Notes: a model not told the origin generated them from the letters alone. 22,187 nucleotides of DNA from DATKZS01 sp035527835 [NCBI: bacterium] (GCA_035527835.1 DATKZS010000126.1:1-22187); one strand, 5' to 3'; positions 1-7,190 are shown, numbered from the stretch's first letter. Made by a program: numbers and translations.

Positions 1-81
1 CCCCAATATCGCCTCCACTACGCGTCCGCGCAGCGTCTCCTGCGACTCGGGGGAAAGCTTCCGACCGTCATAGTTTTTCAT
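1..81 (-). CDS. IS630-family transposase, N-terminal fragment (runs off left edge)
   Basis: The reverse strand from the ATG at 81 reads 27 uninterrupted codons to the window edge, beginning MKNYDGRKLSPESQETLRGR. The MKxYDGRKLS opening followed by a helix resembles the helix-turn-helix start of IS630/Tc1-type DDE transposases; this is recalled from the family, not from a search. No catalytic residue is inside the window. A promoter-like pair lies immediately upstream, with its -10 only 7 nt before the ATG, so the transcript could be leaderless. The insertion point appears to have truncated the deaminase gene to its right. The rest of the element lies outside the window, so its integrity is unknown. 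Confidence 0.6.
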   Translation of the reverse strand, partial: MKNYDGRKLSPESQETLRGRVVEAILG

Positions 82-88
82 GGAGACG

Positions 89-117
89 ATTATAGCACAA
101 AATCAGGCAAATGTCCA
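89..117 (-). promoter_or_regulatory. Promoter of the IS630-like transposase
   Basis: On the reverse strand TGGACA (117-112) and TATAAT (94-89) are separated by 17 bp: five of six and six of six matches to the sigma-70 consensus. The expected transcription start falls at about position 82, next to the ATG at 81, so there is no room for a ribosome binding site. Confidence 0.5.
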
Positions 118-1041
118 ATAAATAATGCTCTGATTAGTAAAGAGTGTAATGAAGACATCTTTCTTGCTTTCAGACAATATCTTTTCAGTATATAGCCTAT
201 TAATAAAATCATCTCGCTGAATCTTCCGATAACACGTTGTATATTTTGACTGACAGGACTCACCTTCATTTGGCACTTCATTAAATCCGCTGCTTATAAT
301 GTTCCATTTATCATCCGCGATAATCGCTCCAACTTTTCTTTGCATACAGGATGAAGATTGACTTACGGCGTAGGCCATTACCATCAGGACCTCTTCTTTT
401 TTGGGGCCACGCCTATTGGGAGATTTTGAGATCAATTTAATAAATTCCAAAACGTTATCTCTAAATTTATTAAAATCGCTATTGCCAACTACATCAATAT
501 GATTATTATTGGTTATTACAATATCAGCCATCAAGAAACATTCATTAACCTTCTGTCCCCAAGGTGGGTTATTTTCTCCTTTATCATTCTCATCGTCTTC
601 TTCGAAATGAATGGGATGTCCTTTATACTCATCACGATCCTTAGACCTGTACCACCTTATATTTTGCTCTGATGAAATACCAAAAAGAAAGAACTGAGGT
701 TGGGTATCGTGGAGGAAAGTAACTTCAGATGGATTTTTAATGCTATCAATGACCTATTTTTTAACATCAGGTTGCTTGCTAATTATTTCCGATGCCTCCT
801 TGGCAAAAAAATCATAGCCTTCACATTGTCTTTTAGCATCTCCAAAGTTCTGATATGCTCTTCTCTTCTCTTTAGGATCAGGATCATTTCCAACATCTTT
901 TTTGTAATAAGCCTTAAGGATATCCGATAGCGAGACAAATTGATAACCGGCCTTTTCTAGAATTTCTTTAGAGATAAAAGTACAGCCACTCCCGAAGGAA
1001 CCGGTAAGTCCGATGATTTGAGGTTTGTCGCCCATGTTCAT
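103..1041 (-). pseudogene. AvcD-like P-loop kinase/deoxycytidylate deaminase, interrupted and 3'-truncated
   Basis: One reading frame of 313 codons runs from ATG 1041 (or 1035) to TGA 103, broken only by a TAG at 756-754. The N-terminal part has a P-loop, GLTGSFGSGCT, like dephospho-CoA/nucleotide kinases. After the amber codon comes VIDSIKNPSEV, then RWYRSKDRDE and ADIVITNN, matching the order of kinase motifs. The C-terminal part starts a zinc-dependent deaminase fold (RKVGAIIADD, SSGFNEVP, with further cysteines) but stops before the HAE and PCxxC motifs. A P-loop domain fused to a dCMP/dCTP deaminase is the architecture of the anti-phage protein AvcD. Known AvcD proteins are roughly 500 residues or more, so about a third is missing. 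It is probably inactive. The base composition is far more AT-rich than the rest of the window, which points to horizontal acquisition. The AvcD identity is inferred from motifs. Confidence 0.65.
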
Positions 1042-1064
1042 TGCGCCAGCTTTAGGTCGAACAG

Positions 1065-1094
1065 ATTATACAAATCCTCGGGTTCTGTTGTCAA
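1065..1094 (-). promoter_or_regulatory. Consensus sigma-70 promoter of the deaminase gene
   Basis: TTGACA (1094-1089) and TATAAT (1070-1065) on the reverse strand are both perfect consensus hexamers, 18 bp apart. The ATG follows 23 nt after the -10, so the 5' leader would be only about 17 nt. No strong Shine-Dalgarno sequence is visible before the start. Confidence 0.6.
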
Positions 1095-1206
1095 GAACTT
1101 TGTTCAGAATCTTTGCTTATTTTATTATAGCATAGTTATATGAAATTGCAATATAAATTTAATAAAATGAGTAGAAAAATTGTATAAAAGAAAAACAATT
1201 TAGAAA
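1095..1206. other. AT-rich non-coding flank of the deaminase island
   Basis: This very AT-rich stretch lies upstream of the deaminase promoter and shows no credible reading frame. Composition switches abruptly to GC-rich sequence at about 1206, which marks the right border of the acquired island. Described AvcD genes have a small inhibitory RNA (AvcI) upstream. This flank is where one could lie, but I see no structure that identifies it. Confidence 0.4.
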
Positions 1207-1254
1207 ATGCCTAGTTGCGCATCCTTGAGCTGGAAGAATAAGCTTCTCAAGATC

Positions 1255-2433
1255 TCATTCGAACATCATCTCATTCACCATCCTGTTTCCGTACACCAGG
1301 GGCCAGATGATGAAAGCCTGGGCGGCGTGGTTCATGGTGCTGGCGGGCATGCGGGAGGCGAGGTAGGGGATGGTGTGGGGGGAGTGGGGCTCGGACTGGT
1401 ACCAGTAGGCGATGGAGGCGTAGTCGGCGCGGATCACGTCGAGAGGGCCGTGGTGCCAGGTCATGCGGAGATGGCGCTGAAAGGGGATGGGGTCGAGGAC
1501 GTTGAAGCGGTAGGTGGAGGTTCGGCCGGTGAGGTAGCTCCGCACGTGCACGCCCTCGTAGATGCCGGAGTAGGGCGTGTGGACGAAGTAGGCGCCGGCA
1601 TTGAAGTACTCCTCCGTGCCGGTGCCGTGCTCCACGAGCTTGCCGTCAATCTCGATCTCCTCCCAGCCCTCCAGGTTGCCCATGCCGAAGCCTTCCGGCT
1701 GCATCAGCGCGTTAAAGTCCTTGTACCAGAAGGTCGAGAGGTTCTGGAGGAAGAGCTGGATCCCGACGAGCTTGCCGCGGCCGGTGATGTCCGCGACCAG
1801 GCAGGGTACGCCTTCGGTGGTCGGGTTCTCGCGGCGCCACAGGGCGTGGAAGTAGAGCGATTCCGGCGGCAGGTCCGGGGCCTGGTAGAACTGCACCGCG
1901 TAGAAAACAGGCGCTTCCTTGTCGGTCCAGCCGTTCTCGATCTCGATCTTGGCGCTTTTGTGGAAGGGCATGGGGAAGCGGCAGACGAAGCCGCCGCCCT
2001 GCATTGACGCGGGCTGCGAGTCGTACCCGGTGTATTTTCCGAAGGCCGCGCCGAAGAAATCGCCCAGTGGCGAGAGCACCGACGGGTTTTCCTCGCCGTC
2101 CCAGTAGATGCGGATGACCAGCGCGCGCAGGTTGTTTTTGGGCATGCGCACGGGCACGGTGACGAAGATGCGGCTCACGATTCCGGGGCCCTCTAGCTCG
2201 GCCAGGGCAAAGCGCTCGCCGGGCGCGAGCTTCACGAACTTGCGGTTGAAGGTCTCCTGGTACACCGTGTTCTTGACCCACGACGGCACGCCCGGAAAAC
2301 GCCGGTCCCAGCCCGTGACCGCGCCCCACTCGCGCGAGCTGGGCATCCACAGCTCATCCATCCGCGCGTCCGCGAGGGCGGGGGCGGCGGCGCATAACAT
2401 CATGGCCAGCGACCATCCGATCCATTTTTTCAT
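1255..2433 (-). CDS. Secreted GH172 (DUF2961) glycoside hydrolase-like protein
   Basis: The 392-residue product begins with a signal peptide (MKKWIGWSLAMMLCAAAPAL, cleavage near ADA), so it is exported. The start at 2433 is chosen over the longer frame from 2469 because GGAGGAAG sits directly upstream of it. DUF2961/GH172 hallmarks appear in order: LEGPGIVSRIFVT (about 80-92), YWDGEENPSVLSPLGDFFG (110-128), PMPFHKSAKIEIEN (154-167) and HGTGTEEYFNAGAYF (269-283). Glu274, in the GTGTE motif, corresponds to the conserved acidic residue of the family active site. GH172 members include alpha-D-arabinofuranosidases and difructose-dianhydride synthases; the substrate here is unknown. The length is typical. 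The gene is divergent from the decarboxylase-like gene across a palindrome and probably stands alone. Confidence 0.85.
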   Translation of the reverse strand: MKKWIGWSLAMMLCAAAPALADARMDELWMPSSREWGAVTGWDRRFPGVPSWVKNTVYQETFNRKFVKLAPGERFALAELEGPGIVSRIFVTVPVRMPKNNLRALVIRIYWDGEENPSVLSPLGDFFGAAFGKYTGYDSQPASMQGGGFVCRFPMPFHKSAKIEIENGWTDKEAPVFYAVQFYQAPDLPPESLYFHALWRRENPTTEGVPCLVADITGRGKLVGIQLFLQNLSTFWYKDFNALMQPEGFGMGNLEGWEEIEIDGKLVEHGTGTEEYFNAGAYFVHTPYSGIYEGVHVRSYLTGRTSTYRFNVLDPIPFQRHLRMTWHHGPLDVIRADYASIAYWYQSEPHSPHTIPYLASRMPASTMNHAAQAFIIWPLVYGNRMVNEMMFE

Positions 2434-2514
2434 CTTCTTCCTCCGGCCGGACAGGTTCGCGGACATCATAGCATCAATTGTTGCGGTGTGTTAAGGTTGG
2501 GCAGTGATTCTTTC

Positions 2515-2587
2515 TAACCACGGATGAACACAGATAAAACCAATTATTGAAAAATAATCCGTGTTAATCTGTGTTCATCTGTGGTTA
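2515..2587. repeat. Palindromic repeat, family 1 (ACCACGGATGAACACAGAT type), copy 1
   Basis: The left arm TAACCACGGATGAACACAGA is mirrored by the right arm ending in GTTCATCTGTGGTTA, giving a long hairpin with an AT-rich loop. Related copies lie at 5880-5954, 6333-6425 and 17384-17463. It occupies the gap between two divergent genes. Confidence 0.9.
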
Positions 2588-2623
2588 ATAATACATATAC
2601 TTTAAGAATCGAAGGAGGCAGCC

Positions 2624-3355
2624 ATGGCCAGGCGAGACATCTTCGAGGAGATTTCCGGGTTCAAGGAAATAAGCTTTCAAGGGCACGACTTCAAGCTGCC
2701 GATCCTGTACCGGCGGCTCGACACCTTCTTTGCCATGTTCGGCGCTGACTACCGGGCCGTGTCCGCGCTCCTGCCGTCGCCGCGGCTCAAGCCGATAAAA
2801 GTCTGGCCAGGCCGCGCCGCGATCACGCTGAACGCCTTCAACTACCTGGACACGGACATCGGGCCTTACGGCGAGTTCAGCGTGGGCGTGCCGTGCTTGC
2901 TCAAACACGCGGGCCGGCGGCTCCTCGGCGTATATGTGCACCGTCTGCCGGTGACCACCGAGATCGCGATGGCCGGCGGCATCGGGTTGTGGGGGTATCC
3001 CAAGTTCCTGTGCGACATGAAATTCGAGAACACCGCTGCCGAGCACCTTGTCACCCTCACCGCAGGCGAGCAGTTGATCCTGGAGCTGCGCGTGAAAAAG
3101 GGGGGCTTAAGCGTTGACCGCGCCATGAACCTCGGCACCTTCACGGTCAAGGACGGCGAGATCGTCTACACCAGCCTGGTCACGCAGGGCTTGGCCCGGG
3201 TCATGCCGCAGGGACTGGCGGCGCTACGCACCGGGCCGCACGAAATGGGCGCGGAGCTGGCGGCCTTAAGCCTCGGCGACCGCGCAATCGCCACCGGCGA
3301 CTTCCTCGACCTCCGTCTGGTGCTGCCGGAAGGGGAGAGGGTGGGGGAGGTTTAG
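2624..3355 (+). CDS. Acetoacetate decarboxylase family protein
   Basis: The 243-residue soluble protein matches the acetoacetate decarboxylase (ADC) fold. GPYGEFSVGVP (80-90) carries the conserved active-site glutamate, and GGIGLWGYPKFLCDM (118-132) places Lys127 at the Schiff-base lysine position of classical ADC. Strands such as HRLPVTTEIAMAG connect the two. The length is close to the usual 245-250 residues. A strong GAAGGAGG lies 6 nt before the ATG. Many ADC-like proteins are not acetoacetate decarboxylases but act on other keto acids or as aldolase-dehydratases, so the substrate is open. The gene leads a co-directional set with the ferredoxin (41 bp later) and the esterase, likely one operon. 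Confidence 0.85.
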   Translation: MARRDIFEEISGFKEISFQGHDFKLPILYRRLDTFFAMFGADYRAVSALLPSPRLKPIKVWPGRAAITLNAFNYLDTDIGPYGEFSVGVPCLLKHAGRRLLGVYVHRLPVTTEIAMAGGIGLWGYPKFLCDMKFENTAAEHLVTLTAGEQLILELRVKKGGLSVDRAMNLGTFTVKDGEIVYTSLVTQGLARVMPQGLAALRTGPHEMGAELAALSLGDRAIATGDFLDLRLVLPEGERVGEV

Positions 3356-3396
3356 TTTTTAGTCCGCCATCAGCGCCGGATTAACAAGGAACCGTC

Positions 3397-4209
3397 ATGG
3401 CAATGCCTCTCTGGATAGTTCGCGTCATCAAAAAGACCTTTCCCGGCCTGTTCACGGCGGCGCGGCTGACGCGGGCGCCGGGCATCGGCCGGGCCATTGA
3501 TTACGCGCTGTTCGACGGCGACGCCATGATGTATCTGCCCAAGGACGGGGTGATCGCGGTTGGCCGGGAAGTTGACGATCCGGGCAGCATGGTGTTGCCC
3601 TCGAAGGTGGTGGGCCATTTCATCGAGCGGGCCAATTTTCTGTGGATCATGAACACGTGCATCTGCCGTGACGCGAGCCATTGCCGCGATTACCCGATTG
3701 ATCTGGGCTGCCTGTTTCTGGGGGAGGCCGCGATGCGGATCAACCCGGCGCTGGGCCGGCCGGTAAGCAGGGACGAGGCGCGCGAGCACGTGCGGCGCTG
3801 CCGGGAGGCGGGCCTGGTGCACGTGATCGGGCGTAACAAGCTCGACTCGGCCTGGCTCTGGGTATCGCCCAAGGAAAAGCTGCTGACCATCTGCAACTGT
3901 TGCCCCTGCTGCTGCATCTGGCGCATGGCGCCGTACCTTGACCCCAAAATCAGCGCGAAGCTCACCCCGATGCCGGGGGTCGAGCTCCGAGTGACCGACG
4001 CGTGCGAGGGCTGTGGCACGTGCGTGGAGCAATGCTTTGTGCAAGCCATCCGTCTCGAGGACGGCCGCGCGGTCATCACCGAGATGTGCAAGGGCTGCGG
4101 CCGGTGCGCGGAGGCTTGCCCGCACGGAGCCATCGAGCTTAAGATGGACGTGGCCAGGAGCGTGGACAGCGCGGTCGAGCGTATCGCGCCGCTGGTGGAC
4201 ATCAGTTAA
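3397..4209 (+). CDS. Cysteine-rich 2[4Fe-4S] ferredoxin-type protein
   Basis: The 270-residue protein has three cysteine-rich sections. An N-terminal section holds TCICRDASHC and IDLGC (Cys88, 90, 96, 105). A central motif reads CNCCPCCC (166-173). The C-terminal bacterial ferredoxin domain has CEGCGTCVEQC and CKGCGRCAEAC (203-213, 231-241), which should bind two [4Fe-4S] clusters. No signal peptide or clear transmembrane segment is seen, so it is probably cytoplasmic or membrane-associated through its hydrophobic N-terminus. I recall similar architectures in anaerobic deltaproteobacteria, annotated only as 4Fe-4S proteins. The role is presumably electron transfer for a neighbouring or unlinked oxidoreductase. 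An AAGGAA site precedes the ATG. The next gene starts 15 bp after its stop. Confidence 0.8.
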   Translation: MAMPLWIVRVIKKTFPGLFTAARLTRAPGIGRAIDYALFDGDAMMYLPKDGVIAVGREVDDPGSMVLPSKVVGHFIERANFLWIMNTCICRDASHCRDYPIDLGCLFLGEAAMRINPALGRPVSRDEAREHVRRCREAGLVHVIGRNKLDSAWLWVSPKEKLLTICNCCPCCCIWRMAPYLDPKISAKLTPMPGVELRVTDACEGCGTCVEQCFVQAIRLEDGRAVITEMCKGCGRCAEACPHGAIELKMDVARSVDSAVERIAPLVDIS

Positions 4210-4224
4210 AGCGGAGGAAAGTGA

Positions 4225-5844
4225 ATGAAAAGGTTAGTGGCGGCGGCGGTTTTTTTGCTGGCTTTATCGGCTGCGGCGTCGGCCTTGACCCAAGAAGCTC
4301 TGGATTGCTCCTCGCTGGTGAGCACGTCCGAGGGCATGGTCAAGGGCCACGCGGACAAGCAATACGCGGCCTGCGCCTTTCAAGGACTGCCCTATGCCGC
4401 GCCGCCGAAGGGTGAGCTGCGCCTGAAGGCCCCGGTCCCGCCGCCCGCGCGCGCGGGTGTGTTCGACGCGGACTCGGTGGGCTTTGCCTGCCCGCAGAAG
4501 GAGAGCATCACGAGCGGCGGCGAGGCCCGCGGCTTTGACGAGGATTGCCTGACGCTCAACATTTGGCGTCCTCGGAAGTCGGGCTCGTTCCCGGTCATGC
4601 TCTGGATCCACGGCGGCGGCTTTAAGCAGGGCTCGGGCACGTATGAGATGTATGATGGTGCGAACCTGGCGGCTGACCGCGACGTGGTGGTGGTCACGAT
4701 CAATTACCGGCTGGGCGCGCTCGGGTTCATGGCGCTGCCGGAGCTGGCGGCGGAGGACGAAAATCATTCCACCGGCAACTACGGGCTGCTGGACCAGGTC
4801 CGGGCGCTCGCGTGGGTGCGCGACAACATCCAGGGCTTTGGCGGCGACCCGGGCAACGTCACCATCTTCGGCCAGTCCGCCGGCGGCATCAGCGTGTGCT
4901 CGCTGCTCGTCTCGCCTCCCGCCCGGGGCCTGTTCCACCGCGCCATCAACATGAGCGGGCCCTGCGACATGCTTCATACCCTGGAAGAGGGCTATGGGTA
5001 CGGCCGCGCGCTGGCGCAAAGGCTCGGCTGCGAGGGCCCGGCCGCGCTCGAATGCCTGCGCCAGAAGCCCGCCTCGGCCTTCCTGGACGACGGCGGCAAC
5101 CTGATGCTCCAGGGCGGGCCCGCCTTTACCCCGCACATTGACGGCCAGGTCATCCCCGACTGGCCCCTCGACCTGATCCGCATGGGCAAGTACCATCACG
5201 TGCCCGTGATGGCCGGCACCGTCCGCGACGAGCTCAGGCTCTATACCATGATGTTCCCCGGACTCGGCCTCTGGCCCCGCTCCATGGCCAGCTCCATAAC
5301 CCGCCTGCTCGCCGGACCCAATGCCGACGAAATGCTCGCCCTCTACTCCTACTCCGAATTCCGCCGCCCCGCCGACCAGGTCATCGCCATCATGACCGAC
5401 GCCGTCTTCTCCTCCCGCGCCTTCGAGATGGCGGAGGGCCTGGCCCCGCAATCGCCCGTTTACTTCTACCGCTTCGACTGGGACGACACCCGCATGCCCC
5501 ACAAAATGGGGGCCTTCCACGGACTCGACATCCCGCTGGTCTTCGGCGCCCTCCAGATAGACTCGCGCATGTTCAAGATGCTCGCCGACAAAAAGGCCGT
5601 GGCCTCGGGAGAGCCGCTCTCCGAACAGATGATGTCCTACTACACCAACTTCGCCCGCGACGGCGATCCCAACGGACCCGGCCTCCCCGAATGGCCCGCC
5701 TACAACAAGGACACCAGGCCGCGCATGTACCTCGACAACCCGCCCCATTCCGCGCCGCTGACCGCGGACGAGCTCAAGCGCTACAATTACTTCGCCGCCC
5801 GCGGCATGGCCGAGATCATGGCGGGAGTCATCAAGAAAAAGTGA
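4225..5844 (+). CDS. Exported type-B carboxylesterase
   Basis: The 539-residue alpha/beta hydrolase has a signal peptide (MKRLVAAAVFLLALSAAASA). The carboxylesterase type B layout is complete: EDCLTLNIWRP (106-116), oxyanion-hole HGGGF (129-133), nucleophile elbow FGQSAGG with Ser218, acidic residue in GTVRDE (Glu336) and His432 in GAFHGLDIPLVFG. The elbow has Gln in place of the usual Glu (GESAGG). Such enzymes hydrolyse carboxylic esters, typically small or aryl esters as in p-nitrobenzyl esterase; the natural substrate is unknown. GCGGAGGAAA lies just before the ATG, which starts 15 bp after the ferredoxin stop, so co-transcription with the two upstream genes is likely. Confidence 0.88.
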   Translation: MKRLVAAAVFLLALSAAASALTQEALDCSSLVSTSEGMVKGHADKQYAACAFQGLPYAAPPKGELRLKAPVPPPARAGVFDADSVGFACPQKESITSGGEARGFDEDCLTLNIWRPRKSGSFPVMLWIHGGGFKQGSGTYEMYDGANLAADRDVVVVTINYRLGALGFMALPELAAEDENHSTGNYGLLDQVRALAWVRDNIQGFGGDPGNVTIFGQSAGGISVCSLLVSPPARGLFHRAINMSGPCDMLHTLEEGYGYGRALAQRLGCEGPAALECLRQKPASAFLDDGGNLMLQGGPAFTPHIDGQVIPDWPLDLIRMGKYHHVPVMAGTVRDELRLYTMMFPGLGLWPRSMASSITRLLAGPNADEMLALYSYSEFRRPADQVIAIMTDAVFSSRAFEMAEGLAPQSPVYFYRFDWDDTRMPHKMGAFHGLDIPLVFGALQIDSRMFKMLADKKAVASGEPLSEQMMSYYTNFARDGDPNGPGLPEWPAYNKDTRPRMYLDNPPHSAPLTADELKRYNYFAARGMAEIMAGVIKKK

Positions 5845-5879
5845 GGCGGGTGGTGCAAAATAAATGGGCTTAAAAGGAG

Positions 5880-5954
5880 CCGCGGATGAACGCAGATTAA
5901 CGCAGATAAGAATTTTTTATTGATCCATCTGCGTTCATCTGTGTTCATCTGCGG
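5880..5954. repeat. Palindromic repeat, family 1, copy 2
   Basis: CCGCGGATGAACGCAGAT at the left is mirrored by ATCTGTGTTCATCTGCGG at the right. Each arm contains a second internal copy of the GTTCATCTG/GCAGATxAACGC unit. It fills the gap after the esterase. Confidence 0.88.
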
Positions 5955-5977
5955 TTAAAAAATACCAGTCCGAACCA

Positions 5978-6307
5978 ATGGAAAAAGAATTCGAGCACCC
6001 GGAGCCCGGCCGTGAGGTCCAGGCCATCTCCGGAAGGTACACCATCATCCGGGAGGGCATCCTGCCCTTTGACGGCCGCGAGGTCCTATACCTGGTCGGC
6101 GCCGCCGCCTTTGACTCGTCATGCTGCGGAGAAGGCGGTTGCGCCTATGCCATTGTCCCCGGATTCATCGTCGCCAAACATCTGCGCTCGACTAGTGAGG
6201 GCAACCCCGTAAGCCTGGTCGAGCCCGTCACCGACGAGTCCCTCCAAAAAACCATCGCCTCCGCCGTCCAGCAAAAAGAGAACGTGGCCCAGGTCAACTT
6301 CCTTTGA
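5978..6307 (+). CDS. Conserved small hypothetical protein with CCGxGGC motif
   Basis: The 109-residue soluble protein has no signal peptide. Its core reads GRYTIIREGILPFDGREVLY, followed by DSSCCGEGGCAYAIVPGF, which contains three cysteines (CCxxxxC) that could bind metal or form a redox pair. The C-terminal part looks helical (ESLQKTIASAVQQKENVAQV). I have seen similar uncharacterised proteins in deltaproteobacteria but know no function. There is no clear Shine-Dalgarno sequence and it stands between two palindromes, so it may be its own transcription unit. The coding character is supported by its length in a GC-rich frame and by conserved-looking glycines and cysteines. Confidence 0.7.
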   Translation: MEKEFEHPEPGREVQAISGRYTIIREGILPFDGREVLYLVGAAAFDSSCCGEGGCAYAIVPGFIVAKHLRSTSEGNPVSLVEPVTDESLQKTIASAVQQKENVAQVNFL

Positions 6308-6332
6308 CCCCTTCTTGCCCTTCTTTTAGAAA

Positions 6333-6425
6333 AACCACGGATGAACACGGATAAACACTGATTTGAATCGGATCACTTCAAGATTGCATCCATGAATCCG
6401 TGTTAATCCGTGTTCATCTGTGGTT
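6333..6425. repeat. Palindromic repeat, family 1, copy 3
   Basis: AACCACGGATGAACACGGAT at the left pairs with GTGTTCATCTGTGGTT at the right, around a loop of about 45 nt. It lies directly downstream of the 109-residue gene. Confidence 0.88.
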
Positions 6426-6512
6426 CCCGTCTTTTCTGCACTGGTGTTCTTGGTGGTTCAAATTCCTCTGCCCCCCCACATTAGCCCAACATTAAAAAAA
6501 TCTAAGAAGCTC

Positions 6513-6541
6513 TTGACAAATCGAATTCCTGGTGCTAACTT
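6513..6541 (+). promoter_or_regulatory. Probable promoter of the cold-shock gene
   Basis: TTGACA at 6513-6518 is followed 17 bp later by TAACTT at 6536-6541. The -10 is weak (3/6) but is preceded by TGC, an extended -10 element. The start would lie about 155 nt before the ATG, which fits the long structured leaders of cspA-type mRNAs. Confidence 0.45.
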
Positions 6542-6701
6542 TGATTTCATCAGGGTAAAAGCTAAGCAAACTTTTGTCCTTTGAGATAAGCGGGTTGGAT
6601 GGGGAAGCGGCTTTTGCAACATTAAAATCAGGTTAGAAAAACATACCAAACGGCGCAACAGGCAGTAGGGCATGACACCATCGGGTGAAAGGAGTTGGAC
6701 A

Positions 6702-6908
6702 ATGGCACAGGGTTACGTCAAATGGTTTAACGATTCGAAGGGATTTGGCTTCATCGAGCAGGACACCGGCGAGGACATCTTCGTCCATTTCTCCGCGATC
6801 CAGGGCGAAGGATACAAGTCCCTGAACGACGGCCAGATGGTGGAGTTCGAATACATTGACACGCCCAAGGGGCTCCAGGCCGTCAGTGTAACAAAGATGC
6901 AGAATTAG
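6702..6908 (+). CDS. Cold-shock domain protein (CspA family)
   Basis: The 68-residue single-domain OB-fold protein has RNP1 KGFGFIEQ (18-25) and RNP2 DIFVHFSAI, with the typical [18 protein letters not shown] opening. It should bind single-stranded RNA or DNA as an RNA chaperone in the cytoplasm. The start at 6702 is preferred to the upstream in-frame ATG at 6672 because AAAGGAG is 7 nt before it and the protein then begins as in the family. The long leader suggests post-transcriptional control. A strong hairpin terminator follows. The exact paralogue (cspA, cspD and so on) cannot be assigned. Confidence 0.95.
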   Translation: MAQGYVKWFNDSKGFGFIEQDTGEDIFVHFSAIQGEGYKSLNDGQMVEFEYIDTPKGLQAVSVTKMQN

Positions 6909-6947
6909 TTGCCTCCAAAAGTTCAGCACCGGGATCGGCAGCCAGCG

Positions 6948-6985
6948 AAAAAATCCCCGGCCCTTCGGGCGCCGGGGATTTTTTT
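6948..6985 (+). terminator. Rho-independent terminator of the cold-shock gene (bidirectional shape)
   Basis: AAAAAATCCCCGG, a short CCTTCGGG-type loop and GCCGGGGATTTTTTT form a GC-rich stem flanked by A and T runs. It lies 40 nt after the cold-shock stop codon and would also work on the opposite strand. Confidence 0.9.
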
Positions 6986-7044
6986 AGAGTGCGGCGGCAC
7001 GACGCCGCTTTCATTGGCGCCTGAATTACGAGCGGCATGGTCTT

Positions 7045-7119
7045 AACCGCGGAGGCGCAGAGAACGCAGAGCATAATTATTTCAACACGATTCTCCGCGT
7101 CCTCTGCGCCTCTGCGGTT
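7045..7119. repeat. Palindromic repeat, family 2 (AACCGCGGAGGCGCAGAG type), copy 1
   Basis: AACCGCGGAGGCGCAGAGAA pairs with CTCTGCGCCTCTGCGGTT. A near-identical copy lies at 21050-21124, and a half-site CGCGCCTCCGCGGTT is at about 9472-9486. Confidence 0.9.
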
Positions 7120-7160
7120 TGATAAGGCCCCCGTGAATGTCCTCGCCCGCCATCCCGGAC

Positions 7161-7190
7161 TTGACAACTGATATTCGCCCGGCCGATAAT
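7161..7190 (+). promoter_or_regulatory. Promoter of lipoprotein copy 1
   Basis: TTGACA (7161-7166), an 18 bp spacer and GATAAT (7185-7190). Both hexamers and the spacer length are kept in the paralogue's upstream region (21166-21195, AATAAT), which supports function. Confidence 0.65.

Larger units (their letters stand above)
1..137 (-). mobile_element. Right end of an IS630-like insertion sequence (boundary approximate)
   Basis: The transposase start and about 50 bp of AT-rich sequence to its right form the putative end of the element. The deaminase frame loses resemblance to its family near 135-150 and then stops at 103, which places the junction in this interval. IS630 elements insert at TA, and TA dinucleotides are present there. 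The opposite end is outside the window, so neither the terminal inverted repeat nor the target duplication can be confirmed. Confidence 0.4.
6308..6701. other. Intergenic region before the cold-shock gene
   Basis: No gene is seen here. It holds a family 1 palindrome (6333-6425), a half-copy of the CTTGGTGGTTCAAATT repeat (about 6449-6464), and from 6513 a promoter followed by a leader of about 155 nt for the cold-shock gene. Confidence 0.6.

Noticed and set aside
1209-1254. CTTGAG/CTCAAG hairpin as terminator of the GH172 gene
   Set aside because: The stem is only about 6 bp with a large loop and no directly adjacent T-run.
4264-5748. 494-codon minus-strand open frame opposite the esterase
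   Set aside because: The esterase has a complete signal peptide and catalytic triad; the antisense frame has no recognisable fold.
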